This document shows positions 54,501 through 64,000 of a DNA stretch of 64,000 nt, piece by piece (the stretch's first letter is position 1; every line of letters starts with the position of its first letter). The stretch spans positions 30,215,383-30,279,382 of the forward strand of contig OY743188.1 of NCBI GenBank assembly GCA_963555705.1. Reading direction: 5' to 3'. Source of the DNA: Ligustrum vulgare (Eukaryota > Streptophyta > Magnoliopsida > Lamiales > Oleaceae). The translations under genes were made by a program, and so were the position numbers. The notes beneath the pieces are model-generated. The model saw nothing but the letters and a program-made list of their open reading frames with translations, had not been told where the DNA came from and ran no database searches.

Positions 54501-57500
54501 TCCTCTAATTTATCTTTTATCTTAGTAAATGATAAATTAGTTGGAATCTTGAAGCAATTTCACCTATATAATGTAACTAACCGTTTTGAAGTAAATTGGC
54601 ATCCATGAAAGTATGACAAAAAATCCCTGCATGAAACAAGAAAAATATGAAATTATATACATTAAAATCATCTTGTGAAATCCAAGGTAATGGGTGATAA
54701 CTTATATGGATTCTGATCAATACAGACAGTAAGATGTTACAAAAGGAAACTGCAATATTTCCATGTGAGATGTCATTGATGAATACTAGTAGTAAGTACA
54801 TCTTGCATAGTAAGCTAAAGGATGAATGGATGTATTACCCAGCTGTGCATGGCATTTGCAACAATTAGGGACCAAGTTGGTAGCTTAGAGAGCAATCGCC
54901 TAAAAGGGGGAATGACTTGTATTGTTTTCTTTTCATTCTTTGAGATAGGGGGTATGGCCACCTTGTTCTGTATGTACCTCAACTCATACATGGATATTTG
55001 AGGACTCTGCTCAGGAGTGCTCGAGGTTGCAGATACCCAAACTAACACCCAGAGAAAGCCAAATAATCCGAATATCACAAATGGCCCATACATGCCACTC
55101 TGTGACATGAGGATTGGAGAAAGTGTAAGTCCAATAGCACTTCCAAGCTGAAAACCAGCCATTGCAAGTCCTACAACCCTTGCGCGTTCTGTTTGAGGAA
55201 ACCATCTGTAAGAAAAAAATCAAATAGATTCAATCTTTTGGATTTAGCGTTGCCAACTTTTCCACATCCTGAATGATAAAATTGTGTGAAAAGAAAAATC
55301 ATATCTGATGGATTCTATATCTTTGGTACCTTGCAATCATGTTGTTCATACAAGGAAGTGCTACACCTTCTGCTATGCCGAGCAGCATTCTCATGGCAAG
55401 CAGTGCCAACACAGATGTTTCTGCAGCCCAAGGAGTAAGGAAGGTGGCCAAAGACCACAAAGCCACTCCCCAAGCCATGACCACCTTACCACCATAATTG
55501 TCCACCAGTATCCCTCCAGCTATAGGTGATATCATGTATCCCCATAGAAAAGATGACTACCATTAATCAAAATTGACACAATCAAAGCCAGTATTAGTTA
55601 GCAAAAACCACAGCTGAAAATAATAAGATCGGATATATATTTATGTTATATAAATCAATAATGCTTCAAATTTTCACAAGATCTCAACAGTGAATTTATT
55701 CTGGTTCCAATTTATTTATTCTGCACATAGCACCTAGAGGATGCCACCCATTTACAAGAGAATAATTATTAGTTCTCTAAGAAATTATATGTATACTACT
55801 AGTAGTCGAGGTTAAAGATTGAAAGATAGAATCCCTGGGTAAATACTAGAATCCACAAGAAAATGTTCTTCAAGTACTGCAAAGAATTTTCTATAGCCTC
55901 AAATATGCATTTATTTCTATATATCAACTATGTAACGACCCGGTCCCCATTTAAAGGCGGTCTAATGGTAACAGGATTTCATAATTTTTGTAATTAACCC
56001 CTAGGTACAAGGTTCGCGTTTCTTTTGTAACGACCCAATCCCCACTTAAGGGCTGGTTCGTTGCGTCATATTCATGGTCTTTCCACTCCCCCCAGGTCCC
56101 CACTCAAGGGCTGCTCCTGAAAGTGAATTTTTTCCTTTCACAGAATTCGAACCTTGTACCTAGGGGTTAAGTACAAAGATTCATGAAATCTTGCTACCAT
56201 TAGACCAATTGTAAAGACCTGGGTCCCACTTAACAAGCTGTCCCGACCGTTAAATAACGACGTACTGTCCTCACTGTACTAATATGGGTCTTTTCAGCAT
56301 GCGTTATCCTCACTCGCACGTTCCCCGAGAAAACTTCCCAGGAGGTCGCCCATCGTTGAATTGCTCCAACTCAAGCACGCTTAACTGTGGAGTTTTAAAT
56401 GATGGACTTCCGAAAAAGAAGGTGGACCTTAATTGTATGAGTAGTACCTATCAAATATTTTAATCTTTCCTGGCCTAGGTGTGTTACAATCACCCACTGT
56501 TGGACTCGCGACGTCCTCGTCGCGCTTAAACCGTCTGAGGATCTATTGCCAGGCGTTGGGATTCTAGAGGTGACTCCTACGAGTTCAAGAGGTGGCTTCC
56601 GCCCTGTGACATAGCACTTTGTCCTGCATAGCACTTAATTCTCGATTTCCGGCTGGCGGCAAACTCTGATATAATTTGTAATTGTAATGACCCGATCCCT
56701 ACTTAAGGGCTAGTACGACGCAACGACCCGGTCCTCACCTAAGGGCTGGTCCGCTGCGTCATACTCATGGTCTTCCCACTTACCCCAGGTCCCCACTCAA
56801 GGACTGCTCCTAGAAGTGGATTTTTGCCTTTCATAGGATTCGAATCTTATACCTAGGGAAGTGGAAAGATCATGAGTACGACGCAGCGGACCAACCCTTA
56901 AGTGGGGACCGGGTTGTTACAAACTAGGAAACTGCTCAATGGCATGTTATCCGAATAACAATTCTCCTTTATACAAATCCAACTTAAGAATCAATGCTTC
57001 ATGAGGTATTGTCCATCTGCGGCCAATAAGTGAAGAATAGAGATCATGAAGTTTGAGCCACCAATTTTTATACCACAGCTCAGCTGAAATGTTATAATCA
57101 CCCCTTGTTTGACACACCACATCCTGATGGCAATACCTGCCATACTGGAGAACTACTCCACTGCACATCCAATTAGGCTATATACACTGATGATACACTT
57201 CAGGTGGCAGCCTGGCAGGTGTAGTTAGATGGTAAGACCTTATGTAAATATTTTGAAAAGGAATAGTAAAGAAACACACCCCTATTCTCGGCCCACGTTG
57301 AAGAGGAAGAATCCATATTACACATGTAACTATCCATTGGCACATCGATGGTGAACTTTCTAAAATTCTTAGAAACTCTATATATTACTTCCATATATAC
57401 TACATGATAGAGTTCGCAGCCTTCATACGACTTACTGTGATTTATTACAATATCATGTAACTTGCTAAATAAAAATCATAACCCAATTTCATCACTTACT

Positions 57501-58539
57501 CGCAATTGTTTAATTATTTTTTCCTAATGAGTAATAGTGCGCAAATAAGTAACGAATCCAAGAAAGTGATCCAGCACAAGCGAATTTCATCCTGCACGAG
57601 CAGCCACTACAAGGTTAAAGGGAAAAAAAAATATTGACGTCAAAATTATAAGGTAAAAAAAAAAAAATTTGCGAATCCAGCACGAGAGATCGGCCGAGCT
57701 CGCAACCCTCTGGATCCGTCCATTATCGTATTTCCTTTTTAAGAGAAGGCACATGAAAGCATTTATACTCAGCTAGCATGTGCAGCAAACCTTTAATGCG
57801 GATATTTCATGACAGACACTTCCACAAGTCTCACATAAAGATGAATATTCAATGCAGTTAGATCATTTACAAAACTCAACAATTAGAAAGTCAGGTCCAT
57901 AAAGAAAATTGAGAAGAACAATACCACGTACATATATCTGCTTCATACCGGAGAAAGAGTTAGATAAAATAATAATAATTCAAATCGAAATGGTTAGGAA
58001 GCTACCTGAACAATGCCTGCAAAAGATTGACGCCAACCATTAGCGAGTGAAAGAGGCACTATAGCCACCGACATGACAACACGGTCAGCATTACACAATG
58101 CCAAAGCCAATGCAAGCATTGCGACCACTTTGACTCTCTCTGAAGTAATAAATTCCAAAAAACTCGGCGCTCGTGCTTCACTTCTGTCGTCTAAAGAACT
58201 GCCCGCAATAGATTGAGCATCATTTGATGAAGCCCTTAAACAATTCAATTCAAAATTCCGGGTTTTATAAGAGAATTTTTCCTTAAAAGAGTTATTCACA
58301 GAACAGAAAGTTCTAAAGGAGTTTGTGAAGATTGTACAAGGTAATTTAATGTCAGAAATTTTGTGGGTTTTGTAGGGTTTAGGGTTTTGGAGTACTGGGA
58401 TTGGGTTTGTGCCATGGCGTCGATTGACAGCGATCGGAGAATTCATGGCCGTCGAATTCTCCCTACTTTCTTCTAAAATTATCAGCTGGACTTCTATTAA
58501 TTCCCACTCCGATAAACCTCGTATAAAAGGCAAATTCAA
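51582..58539 (-). CDS. PHT4-family anion (phosphate-type) transporter, plastid-targeted type
   Basis: A member of the major facilitator superfamily (SLC17-like). Plant PHT4 proteins carry phosphate or related anions, mostly across plastid membranes. Eight exons give a continuous frame: 58539-58006, 55556-55330, 55205-54839, 54626-54582, 54484-54338, 52731-52594, 52510-52477 and 51784-51582. They encode 564 residues from the first ATG, or 533 from the ATG at 58446 (MNSPIAVNRRHG), which I prefer because the upstream extension looks unlike a transit peptide start. A Ser/Lys-rich N-terminus precedes the first membrane segment. Landmarks are ALCNADRVVMSVAIVPLS, FLWGYMISPIAGGILVD, AEGVALPCMNNMIARWFP, FFVILSWMPIYFKT, TLTRKIMQSIGFIGPG, QYSGVLHGISNTAGS and VGTVGAGFFVELVGSFKG. 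The family phrases are intact with no stops. PHT4;5-like is my best guess at subtype, uncertain. Confidence 0.9.
52732..54337. other. Intron 5 of the PHT4-like gene
   Basis: This 1606-bp intron includes a block at about 53320-53560 (TTCAGGGTCCACAAGCC ... GGGCCGGGGCCCATATC) that looks like a small inserted element, without clear inverted ends or a duplication. No exon could be supported in it. Confidence 0.4.
55934..56027 (+). repeat. SINE head fragment, plus strand (inverted partner of the next entry)
   Basis: GGTCTAATGGTAACAGG and CCCCTAGGTACAAGGTTCG match the tRNA-like head of the complete copy at 56209-56026 but point the other way. A SINE-tail phrase TAACGACCCGGTCCCC lies at its left edge. 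Confidence 0.6.
56026..56209 (-). mobile_element. tRNA-derived SINE, minus strand
   Basis: Read on the minus strand, an A-box-like TGGTCTAATGGT (56207-56196) is followed about 40 bases on by a B-box-like GGTTCGAATTC (56153-56143). That is pol III spacing as in tRNA genes. The body then runs to GGGTCGTTACA at 56026. Related pieces occur at 55934-56027, 56693-56848 and 56849-56922, so it is a repeat family and not a tRNA gene. Confidence 0.6.
56210..56690 (-). mobile_element. Cassandra fragment (3' LTR and interior), minus strand
   Basis: On the minus strand the LTR runs from TGTAACACACC (56488) to TCTTTACA (56210). It includes AGTTAAGCGTGCTTGAG and GGGCGACCTCCTGGGAAG, the 5S-like core. The interior (56489-56690) matches the complete Cassandra at 46252-46979: AGAATCCCAACGCCTGGCAA and GGTTTAAGCGCGACGAGGA. 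It ends at a mutated primer site ATATCAGAGTTTG. The 5' LTR is missing and SINE-tail sequence follows. Confidence 0.88.
56691..56922. repeat. Inverted SINE tail fragments forming a foldback
   Basis: The text CTGGTCCGCTGCGTCATACTC (56742-56762) and its inverted relative GAGTACGACGCAGCGGACCA (56873-56892) belong to opposed copies of the SINE tail. A B-box relic ATTCGAATCT lies between them. RNA from this stretch could form a hairpin of about 60 bp. Confidence 0.65.
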
Positions 58540-58759
58540 ATAATCGCGAAAGCTGCTGCCGGCAAATTTTTATTTGGAGCAAAAATCTTCGTTTCGAATG
58601 TCTGACGTAATTTTCAATTTGATCAAACCTAATTTTGGACTGAAGTTGGACTTACCACTCTACTTGATAATGAACGGAAATCGTTATCCACTCTCTAAAA
58701 AAATCCATACGCTAAAAGTTTTGAGGGGGGAGCCCCCCTGGCCCCTCCCCTGACAATAG

Positions 58760-58940
58760 GAGGGGTGACGAGTGGGGGCGGCAACCCGTACAAGAAGTTT
58801 TTTTCAAGTTTTGATTAGTAAAAGTAAGGTCAAACATGGTTGCGATAGCAAATAAATTCGATCCGATCAACAACATCTCGATCCGTCGATTGAGGCGGGA
58901 CGGGGGTGACGAGTGGGGGTAACTCGTAAAAGAAGTTTTT
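58760..58940 (+). repeat. Direct repeat of a GGGTGACGAGTGGGGG phrase
   Basis: GGGTGACGAGTGGGGG followed within 30 bases by AAGAAGTTTTTTT occurs at about 58763 and again at about 58903. The repeat lies just upstream of the PHT4-like gene and just before a short LTR. Its origin is unknown. Confidence 0.6.
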
Positions 58941-58941
58941 T

Positions 58942-59113
58942 TTGTTGTAAATATTATCTTGTATTAGTGAATGACAATTGTATCCCCGTAACTCTAATTA
59001 TAATTACTTTATATATCCATTTATTCCCCTATATATATGGGGCTCTGATTCATAATAGAATACACAAGTTTATTTGTCTCTTTATTTTCTTCTCTCTTTC
59101 TCTCTATTTCATA
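58942..59113 (+). repeat. Short LTR of a Copia-type element with adjacent primer-binding site
   Basis: The block starts TGTTGTAAATATTA and ends TTTCATAACA, and is followed by CGTTATCAGCACGAG. That combination is familiar from the 5' LTR/primer junction of some plant Copia elements. TATATATGGGG at about 59031 could be its TATA region. No coding domain follows inside the window before the Gypsy insertion at 60949. Confidence 0.5.
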
Positions 59114-59399
59114 ACACGTTATCAGCACGAGTCTCTACCAAATTGAGTTAGAATTTTCTTTTTCAAAATCTCATATATCAAAATATTAGTTAGATAGTAA
59201 AATCATATGCACTGAAATTAATTTGGTGACATATGAATTTTTTTTATTACTATTCAATTGCAATTCACATATATTCATTACGATGTTGTTCATTAGCAAT
59301 TGCGGCTCATAAATCCGAATCTGATTTTCTCCAACCAATTCGACAGATTTTGATCTTTATACTGATAATTCATTATGTTGTTGCTCCTGAAGTAGCACA

Positions 59400-60530
59400 A
59401 CAATATATTAATATTCCAGAAGAATAATTCGTTATTACTCTTAAAGTAACGCAATAAATAATTAATATTTCGGAAAAATATTAATTGTAAATTTGTCTAT
59501 TATAAATTATTTGTTGTTACTCCTGAAGTAGTACAACATTATAATTAATATCCTAAAATGATGTTATTTGCTCATGAAGAACATGAATTATAATTTTCAA
59601 TATTCTAGAAGAATCTAGAAGAATATTGATTTATTATTTCTTTTGGAAGAATCGAAATAAATTCGTTAAAGTATACCTTGTTCCAGCAAATTATTATTGT
59701 TATTATTTTTTTGCTTTTTCAATTTTGTCATTGAAAATCACTACATTATTTTGAATTCTCAAATACATTATTAGATTTGTATCTACCATATATTAGTTAT
59801 ATATCTAATTTTTATATATGGAATTCACGTGCATGTTTAGTATTTTTTGCATATTGGTAAAAGATTTAGCCAATAAAAGATTTAGTCAATTCTGTTAACT
59901 TCTATATATGGAGATTCTTTTTCCTGATGTATGTTTGGTAATTCATTTTTATATATAAATTCATATTATGTTTATATGATAATTAATATTCTTTAAGATG
60001 ATTAAATATTTGTAGATGTTCTTTCATAAATTTTAATTTAATAATGTATCATGTTGTTGCTCACGAAGTAGGACAACAATAGTAATATTCTAGAAGAATA
60101 TTACTTGTTTGTCACCAGCAGTATATTACAATTTCAATATTTCAGAAGAATATTGATCAAATGCTCTTGAAGAATCATAATTTAAAATATGTTTTAAACG
60201 AATATGGTGTTGGTGTTCTCGAATAAACACAACACACGTTAGATAAATATTCCACAAGAACATTTTAACGTCACTCGTGTAGCACAAATATTGTTAGCTT
60301 GAAAGATATAATGAATCATTAATATCAATATTCCAGAAGAATATTAACTTATTATTCTTGAAGAATTGTAATTTTAGCAATATAATTATTCCAGAAGAAT
60401 AATTCGTTATTTTGCTCCTAAATAGCACAATAGATATTAATTATTGTTATAATTGAATGAGATTCGAATCAATATTCCAGAAGAATATTGCGTTATTGCT
60501 ACGTTTCAATATTCTAGAAGAATATTATTT
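59400..60530 (+). repeat. Array of TTCYAGAAGAA dyads (AATATTC...GAATATT) in the Copia-type leader
   Basis: TTCCAGAAGAA or TTCTAGAAGAA occurs at 59414, 59603 (two overlapping), 60088, 60331, 60389, 60475 and 60512. TTTCAGAAGAA is at 60140 and several one-mismatch copies are present. Most sit within the inverted pair AATATTC/GAATATT. Related dyads such as GTTGCTCCTGAAGTAGCACAAC lie between them. Each contains TTCnnGAA, the core of a heat-shock element. Confidence 0.8.
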
Positions 60531-60948
60531 TATTACCCATGTGATAAATATTGCATTCTTTTTCTCAAAGAAATTCTAATTTATTAATAATCCAGAAAAT
60601 TATTATGATGTAGAATAATATATTGTTGTGATGATTCCTGAAAAATCATAATTTTATCTCATATGAAATATAATAATGGAATATAATTTGCTCCCGAAGA
60701 GCCCAATATTATGAGATATGTTATTAATTTGATATTCTAAAAAAGTATTTTGTTGTTACTCCAGAAGAATAACAACTTTATTTTATGATAAATATTTAAT
60801 TTATTATTTTACTTGTTCACGAATAACATAATTTCTTTTTCTGCTCAAAGTAAAAGTTAGTATTCTATTAACTTTGAATTTTCATAAAAAGTGGTATAAT
60901 TATTCGATCTTCTTATATCATTTTGATTATACTAACTTACAATAAACA

Positions 60949-61798
60949 TGATAAGATTCGAAGCGCGGAAGAAACGCCGAAAAGTTCTGAACTCAGGTTG
61001 TGGTTGGACGGATGAATCATGACCCAATATTCATGACACGATGGCTCGACGATACGGAATAAAGAACCACGACTTTCGAAACGCCATAAGGATTTGTCCA
61101 ATCTCCCTGATAAGTTTCTGGTTTTGAACGCTACAAATATTCTCGCGAATATTTGATAAGTTCGGGATGTACGCCACAAGATGATAATCTTGATAAGTTC
61201 TATGAAATATAGGAATCAACCTATAACTTTTATTGAATCCTCAATAAAACTGTTTTTTAATCAAATCAAATCTAATATTTCATTGAATGGAAATAGAATA
61301 TAAATAAGCAAAACTAAAACCTATCAACCCTAACTGACTCAAAATAGAATTCTAATTAAAGTAAAATACTAAAATAACTAAATAAAAGAAAATGAATTAA
61401 AAATCTGCAAAATATGGAAAATCCCGAAAATCTGATCCGCCGCTCCTTTACGGCAGTGAAGAATCCAGTTACGGCCGTAAATGATTCTCTGACCCAAAAT
61501 TGATATCGTATGTTACAGCTGTGATTGAAATTATTACGGCCGTAAGATTTCCTTCATGTGATGTTACGGCCGTGATAGTTTGTTTACGGCCGTAAGTGTA
61601 AAATTGAAATCTCGCCTCTTAACCAGTAACTTGATTACGGCCGTGACCATCTGGGCGTTACGGCCGTAAGGACCAAACAGGACCTTTTTGCTCCGATTTT
61701 TGCTCCAATTTGCAATTAACTCCGTTTTGGCTTGAATTACTTGAATTTTTCCGTCAAGCCTGCTATGACTCCGATTGTCGAGGGTCCGGAACACATCA
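60949..61798 (-). repeat. Left (3') LTR of a non-autonomous Gypsy element, 850 bp
   Basis: On the minus strand the LTR runs from TGATGTGTTCCGG (61798) to GAATCTTATCA (60949), preceded by the purine tract AAAGAAGGAGGGTA. The same sequence restarts at 63458. It contains six ACGGCCGTRA palindromes (61471, 61536, 61566, 61586, 61637, 61660). Confidence 0.85.
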
Positions 61799-62215
61799 TA
61801 CCCTCCTTCTTTATGATGATTCGTCCTGAATCATAGCTTTGTTCATGTTGTTTCACTTCACCTCCTGGATCAAACGAAAAATTATTGCTTCCATGCCAGA
61901 GGGATGACCAATAGTATCCTATAACTTGGGTTACATGAATGGATTGAAGTAGAAACTCCTACGGGCATTGGTGGTGTTGCTCAAATTTCAAAGTACATTT
62001 AACCTGCAAGATAAAATTAAATAAAGCGGGGAGGGAAATGTTAGGTTCATGAGGTACAAGGTATGGATCCTTCTATTCATGAATTATCACCGTCAATTCC
62101 ACCTTTTGAACCACGAGGCCCTTCTCTTTACCTCGTTCTCCTTTTGCAACTTCTTGCTCGCCCCCCTCTATCTCTTTTCTCTCAAGCTCGGTTACTTCCT
62201 CTAACTCAAGATTTT

Positions 62216-62974
62216 CTAGCTCATCCACCTCTTCAATTTTTTTCTTTCAAATTCAACCACATCTTCTACATTCACATTTGTATCACCATGTTCGCACACT
62301 ACCTCATCACTATCCAAACGTGGATTTTTCAATTCAAAGTTCAAATTCTGAAGTTCTACCTCAACCCCCAATTCATTCCTCTTATCATCAACAATTTCAT
62401 TCATAATCAATTCCTCGCTTCCCAACTCCACCTTTTCCTCGTCAAATTTTGGAATTTGTTTATTTGTTTTTAATTTCAACTCTCCCTCCTTCTTATCAAT
62501 ATCCTTATCCCCACGATGCCTCCTATTACACCATTTTTCACTCTCCTTCCTTACCCTCCGTGAATCTTCTAGTGCTTCATCTAATGTCAACCCATATAGT
62601 ACGCATGTTTTCCCTTTCTTAAGGAATTGGTATATGTGCATACTCTGATCATAAACATCCTCCCTCCTACTCCTCCAAGGTTTTCCTAATAAAATATGAT
62701 AAGATTTTAATGGCACTACATCACACCATACATCCTCACTATACCATCCCTGGGTGATAGGTACTAGAACTTGTTTGGTTACTTTGAAATTCCCAAACTC
62801 CCTCATCCACGTCATCCTATAAGGTTTATAGTGTGGTTCTAGGGGCAATCCTAATTTTTCAATCACGGTGCTACTAACGAAATTAGTAAAACACTTTCCA
62901 TCAATCGTCAAACTGCACCCCTTATGATCCACATAACATCTAGTTTGGAATAAACAGCCCGGATCATAATCCAT
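62216..62974 (-). CDS. Retropepsin-like (Gypsy protease-derived) open frame, 252 aa
   Basis: The N-terminal 100 residues resemble the Gypsy aspartic protease region: LFQTRCYVDHKGCSLTIDGK, NFVSSTVIEKLGLPLEPHYK, KQVLVPITQGWYSEDVWCDV and HILLGKPW. The usual active-site DSG is DGK here, so catalysis is doubtful. The rest is highly charged (KKEGELKLKTNKQIPKFDEE), with no zinc knuckle or reverse transcriptase. It is the only sizeable frame in the element and is uninterrupted from ATG to stop. Whether it is translated is unknown. Confidence 0.6.
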   Translation of the reverse strand: MDYDPGCLFQTRCYVDHKGCSLTIDGKCFTNFVSSTVIEKLGLPLEPHYKPYRMTWMREFGNFKVTKQVLVPITQGWYSEDVWCDVVPLKSYHILLGKPWRSRREDVYDQSMHIYQFLKKGKTCVLYGLTLDEALEDSRRVRKESEKWCNRRHRGDKDIDKKEGELKLKTNKQIPKFDEEKVELGSEELIMNEIVDDKRNELGVEVELQNLNFELKNPRLDSDEVVCEHGDTNVNVEDVVEFERKKLKRWMS

Positions 62975-63439
62975 TCCTTATGTGGTGTTAAAAAAAATTC
63001 AAGAATTAAGAGGATTTATACATCAAATAGCAAGAACGACTTTTATTGACTTGGAAGGAAATGAATATCAAGAATTTTAAAGAAATTCAAGAAAGTGGTT
63101 CTTGAATCTTGGAATGACTTTTTTTTTTTTTTAATAATGAATTTTCGGAATTAAATAATAATAAAATAAATAATTTTTTTTTAAATAAATCCGAAAATTC
63201 GACACGAACACAACAAAACAAACGGAACACGATTTGAATAAGAATCGAACAAAATAAACACTTTTGAATCTTTGTTAAATTTTTATATGGATCAAAAACT
63301 AAAAAATTTTACTGACACAAAGAACAAGAAAACTAAAAAAAAAACTGAAAACAAAACTCTGAACAAGATATGGATGATTTTTATGGGACTCGATGATAAA
63401 CATAAAAATCAAACTGGATAGAAAAACTTGAATTCAGAG

Positions 63440-63457
63440 TCCAGCTCTGATACTAGA
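63440..63457 (-). other. Primer-binding site of the non-autonomous Gypsy element
   Basis: On the minus strand TCTAGTATCAGAGCTGGA follows the LTR end directly. TAGTATCAGAGC differs from the initiator-tRNA site TGGTATCAGAGC at one base. Confidence 0.65.
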
Positions 63458-64000
63458 TGATAAGATTCAAAGCGCGGAAGAAACGTCGAAAAGTTCCAAA
63501 CTCAGGTTGTGGTTGGACGGATGAATCATGACCCAATATTCATGACGCGATGGCTCGACGATGCGGAATAAAGAACCACGACTTTCGAAACGCCACAAGG
63601 ATTTGCCCAATCTCCCTGATAAGTTTCTGGTTTTGAATGCCACAAATATTCTCGCGAATATTTGATAAGTTCGGGATGAACGCCACAATATGATAATCTT
63701 GATAAGTTCTATGAAATATAGGAATCAACCTATAACTTTTATTGAATATCAACAAAACTGTTTTTTAATCGAATCAAATCTAATATTTCATTGAATGAAA
63801 ATAGAATATAAATAAGCAAAACTAAAACCTATCAATCCTAACTGACTCAAAATAGAATTCTACTTAAAGTAAAATACTAAAATAACTAAATAAAAGAAAA
63901 TGAATTAAAAATCTGCAAAATAAGGAAAATCCCGGAAATCTGATCCGCTCCTTTACGGCCGTGAAGAATCCAGTTACGTCCGTAAATGATTCTCTGATCC
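63458..64000 (-). repeat. Right (5') LTR of the non-autonomous Gypsy element, cut by the window end
   Basis: It matches 60949-61490 closely throughout, including the first ACGGCCGTGA palindrome. A small indel near 63947 (GATCCGCTCC against GATCCGCCGCTCC) and scattered substitutions separate the two LTRs. Confidence 0.88.

Larger units (their letters stand above)
55557..58005. other. Intron 1 of the PHT4-like gene, containing nested repeats
   Basis: This 2449-bp intron splits VQ from SSFLWGY. Its middle (55930-56925) is packed with SINE fragments and a Cassandra remnant, listed separately. The rest (55560-55930 and 56930-58005) has no gene or clear repeat. Confidence 0.8.
60949..64000 (-). 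mobile_element. Non-autonomous Gypsy-type LTR retrotransposon, continuing past the window end
   Basis: LTRs lie at 60949-61798 and from 63458 on. The interior is only about 1.66 kb and holds a single minus-strand open frame with a retropepsin-like region. No gag, reverse transcriptase, RNase H or integrase is seen. A primer-binding-site-like TCTAGTATCAGAGCTGGA lies at 63457-63440, next to the right LTR. The LTR copies are very similar, which suggests recent activity by trans mobilisation. The element interrupts the Copia-type leader described above. Confidence 0.8.

Noticed and set aside
56143..56207. tRNA gene with A and B boxes
   Set aside because: No cloverleaf could be drawn and fragments recur nearby with a common tail, which fits a SINE.
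58446..58539. Upstream 31-residue extension of the PHT4-like protein (MNLPFIRGLSEWELIE)
   Set aside because: Not excluded, but the acidic extension looks unlike a plastid transit peptide start, so the ATG at 58446 is preferred; the longer span is kept as the outer limit of the feature.
1..64000. CRISPR array
   Set aside because: The direct repeats seen are tandem duplications, minisatellites or LTRs. None shows short identical repeats with unique spacers of constant length, and the DNA is a plant nuclear genome.

Overview
The window is nuclear DNA of a flowering plant, most likely a dicot. The evidence is AT-rich DNA, spliced genes with GT/AG introns, a plant SR45a-type splicing factor gene, a plastid-type PHT4 transporter gene, and plant-specific repeats (Cassandra and other TRIMs, a Stowaway MITE, Tat-lineage Gypsy, Copia, L1 and plant Helitrons). 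It holds two intact-looking host genes. Nearly everything else is transposable-element sequence, much of it nested. I did not identify the species.

Region by region. (1) 1-16474: what reads as one large Helitron on the minus strand. From its candidate 5' end near 16470-16474 come an RPA70-like gene (15796-10861, 11 exons reconstructed), AT-rich simple repeats and two large tandem duplications. Then comes a chain of short phase-1 exons (6726-5291) leading into the Rep half of the Rep/helicase protein (1966 to the window edge, with the HUH motif). The helicase half and the 3' end lie outside. The RPA gene has one in-frame stop and one non-AG acceptor; the Rep gene has one frameshift. (2) 18190-21218: a 5'-truncated L1-type LINE (RT, zf-RVT, RNase H). 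(3) 21853-31425: a segment bounded by two outward-facing Helitron-type 3' ends. It contains about 245-bp tandem repeats, into which a 7.25-kb Tat-lineage Gypsy element inserted (23094-30347, TSD AATAG). That element carries a hAT-like MITE and a foreign LTR-like block. (4) 31512-31940: a MITE.

(5) 32040-35230: the SR45a-like gene on the plus strand, with a heat-shock-element-like site upstream. (6) 35230-37070: a degenerate duplication with a Stowaway insertion. (7) 37078-41905: a Copia-like relic on the minus strand in which three elements landed close together: a hAT (TSD AATCCAAT), a new-looking TRIM (TSD CATAG) and a second hAT (TSD CGTACAAC). (8) 42734-45070: the 3' half of a Copia element, minus strand. 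(9) 45748-50076: a decayed Copia element, plus strand, with a complete Cassandra (5S-rRNA-like LTRs, TSD CTTAG) in its gag. (10) 51582-58539: the PHT4-family transporter gene on the minus strand, 8 exons; its first intron carries a tRNA-derived SINE cluster and a second Cassandra fragment. (11) 58942-64000: a short Copia-type LTR followed by an array of TTCYAGAAGAA dyads, interrupted by a non-autonomous Gypsy element (60949 to beyond the window) with ACGGCCGTRA palindromes in its LTR.

The host genes act independently: SR45a in pre-mRNA splicing in the nucleus, PHT4 in anion (phosphate-type) transport, probably at a plastid membrane. The only apparent functional group is the Helitron pair: a Rep/helicase initiator and a single-strand-DNA-binding RPA homologue that would both serve rolling-circle transposition. 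Splice sites were assigned by eye from GT/AG signals and frame continuity. Family names come from recognising conserved motifs, not from a database search.
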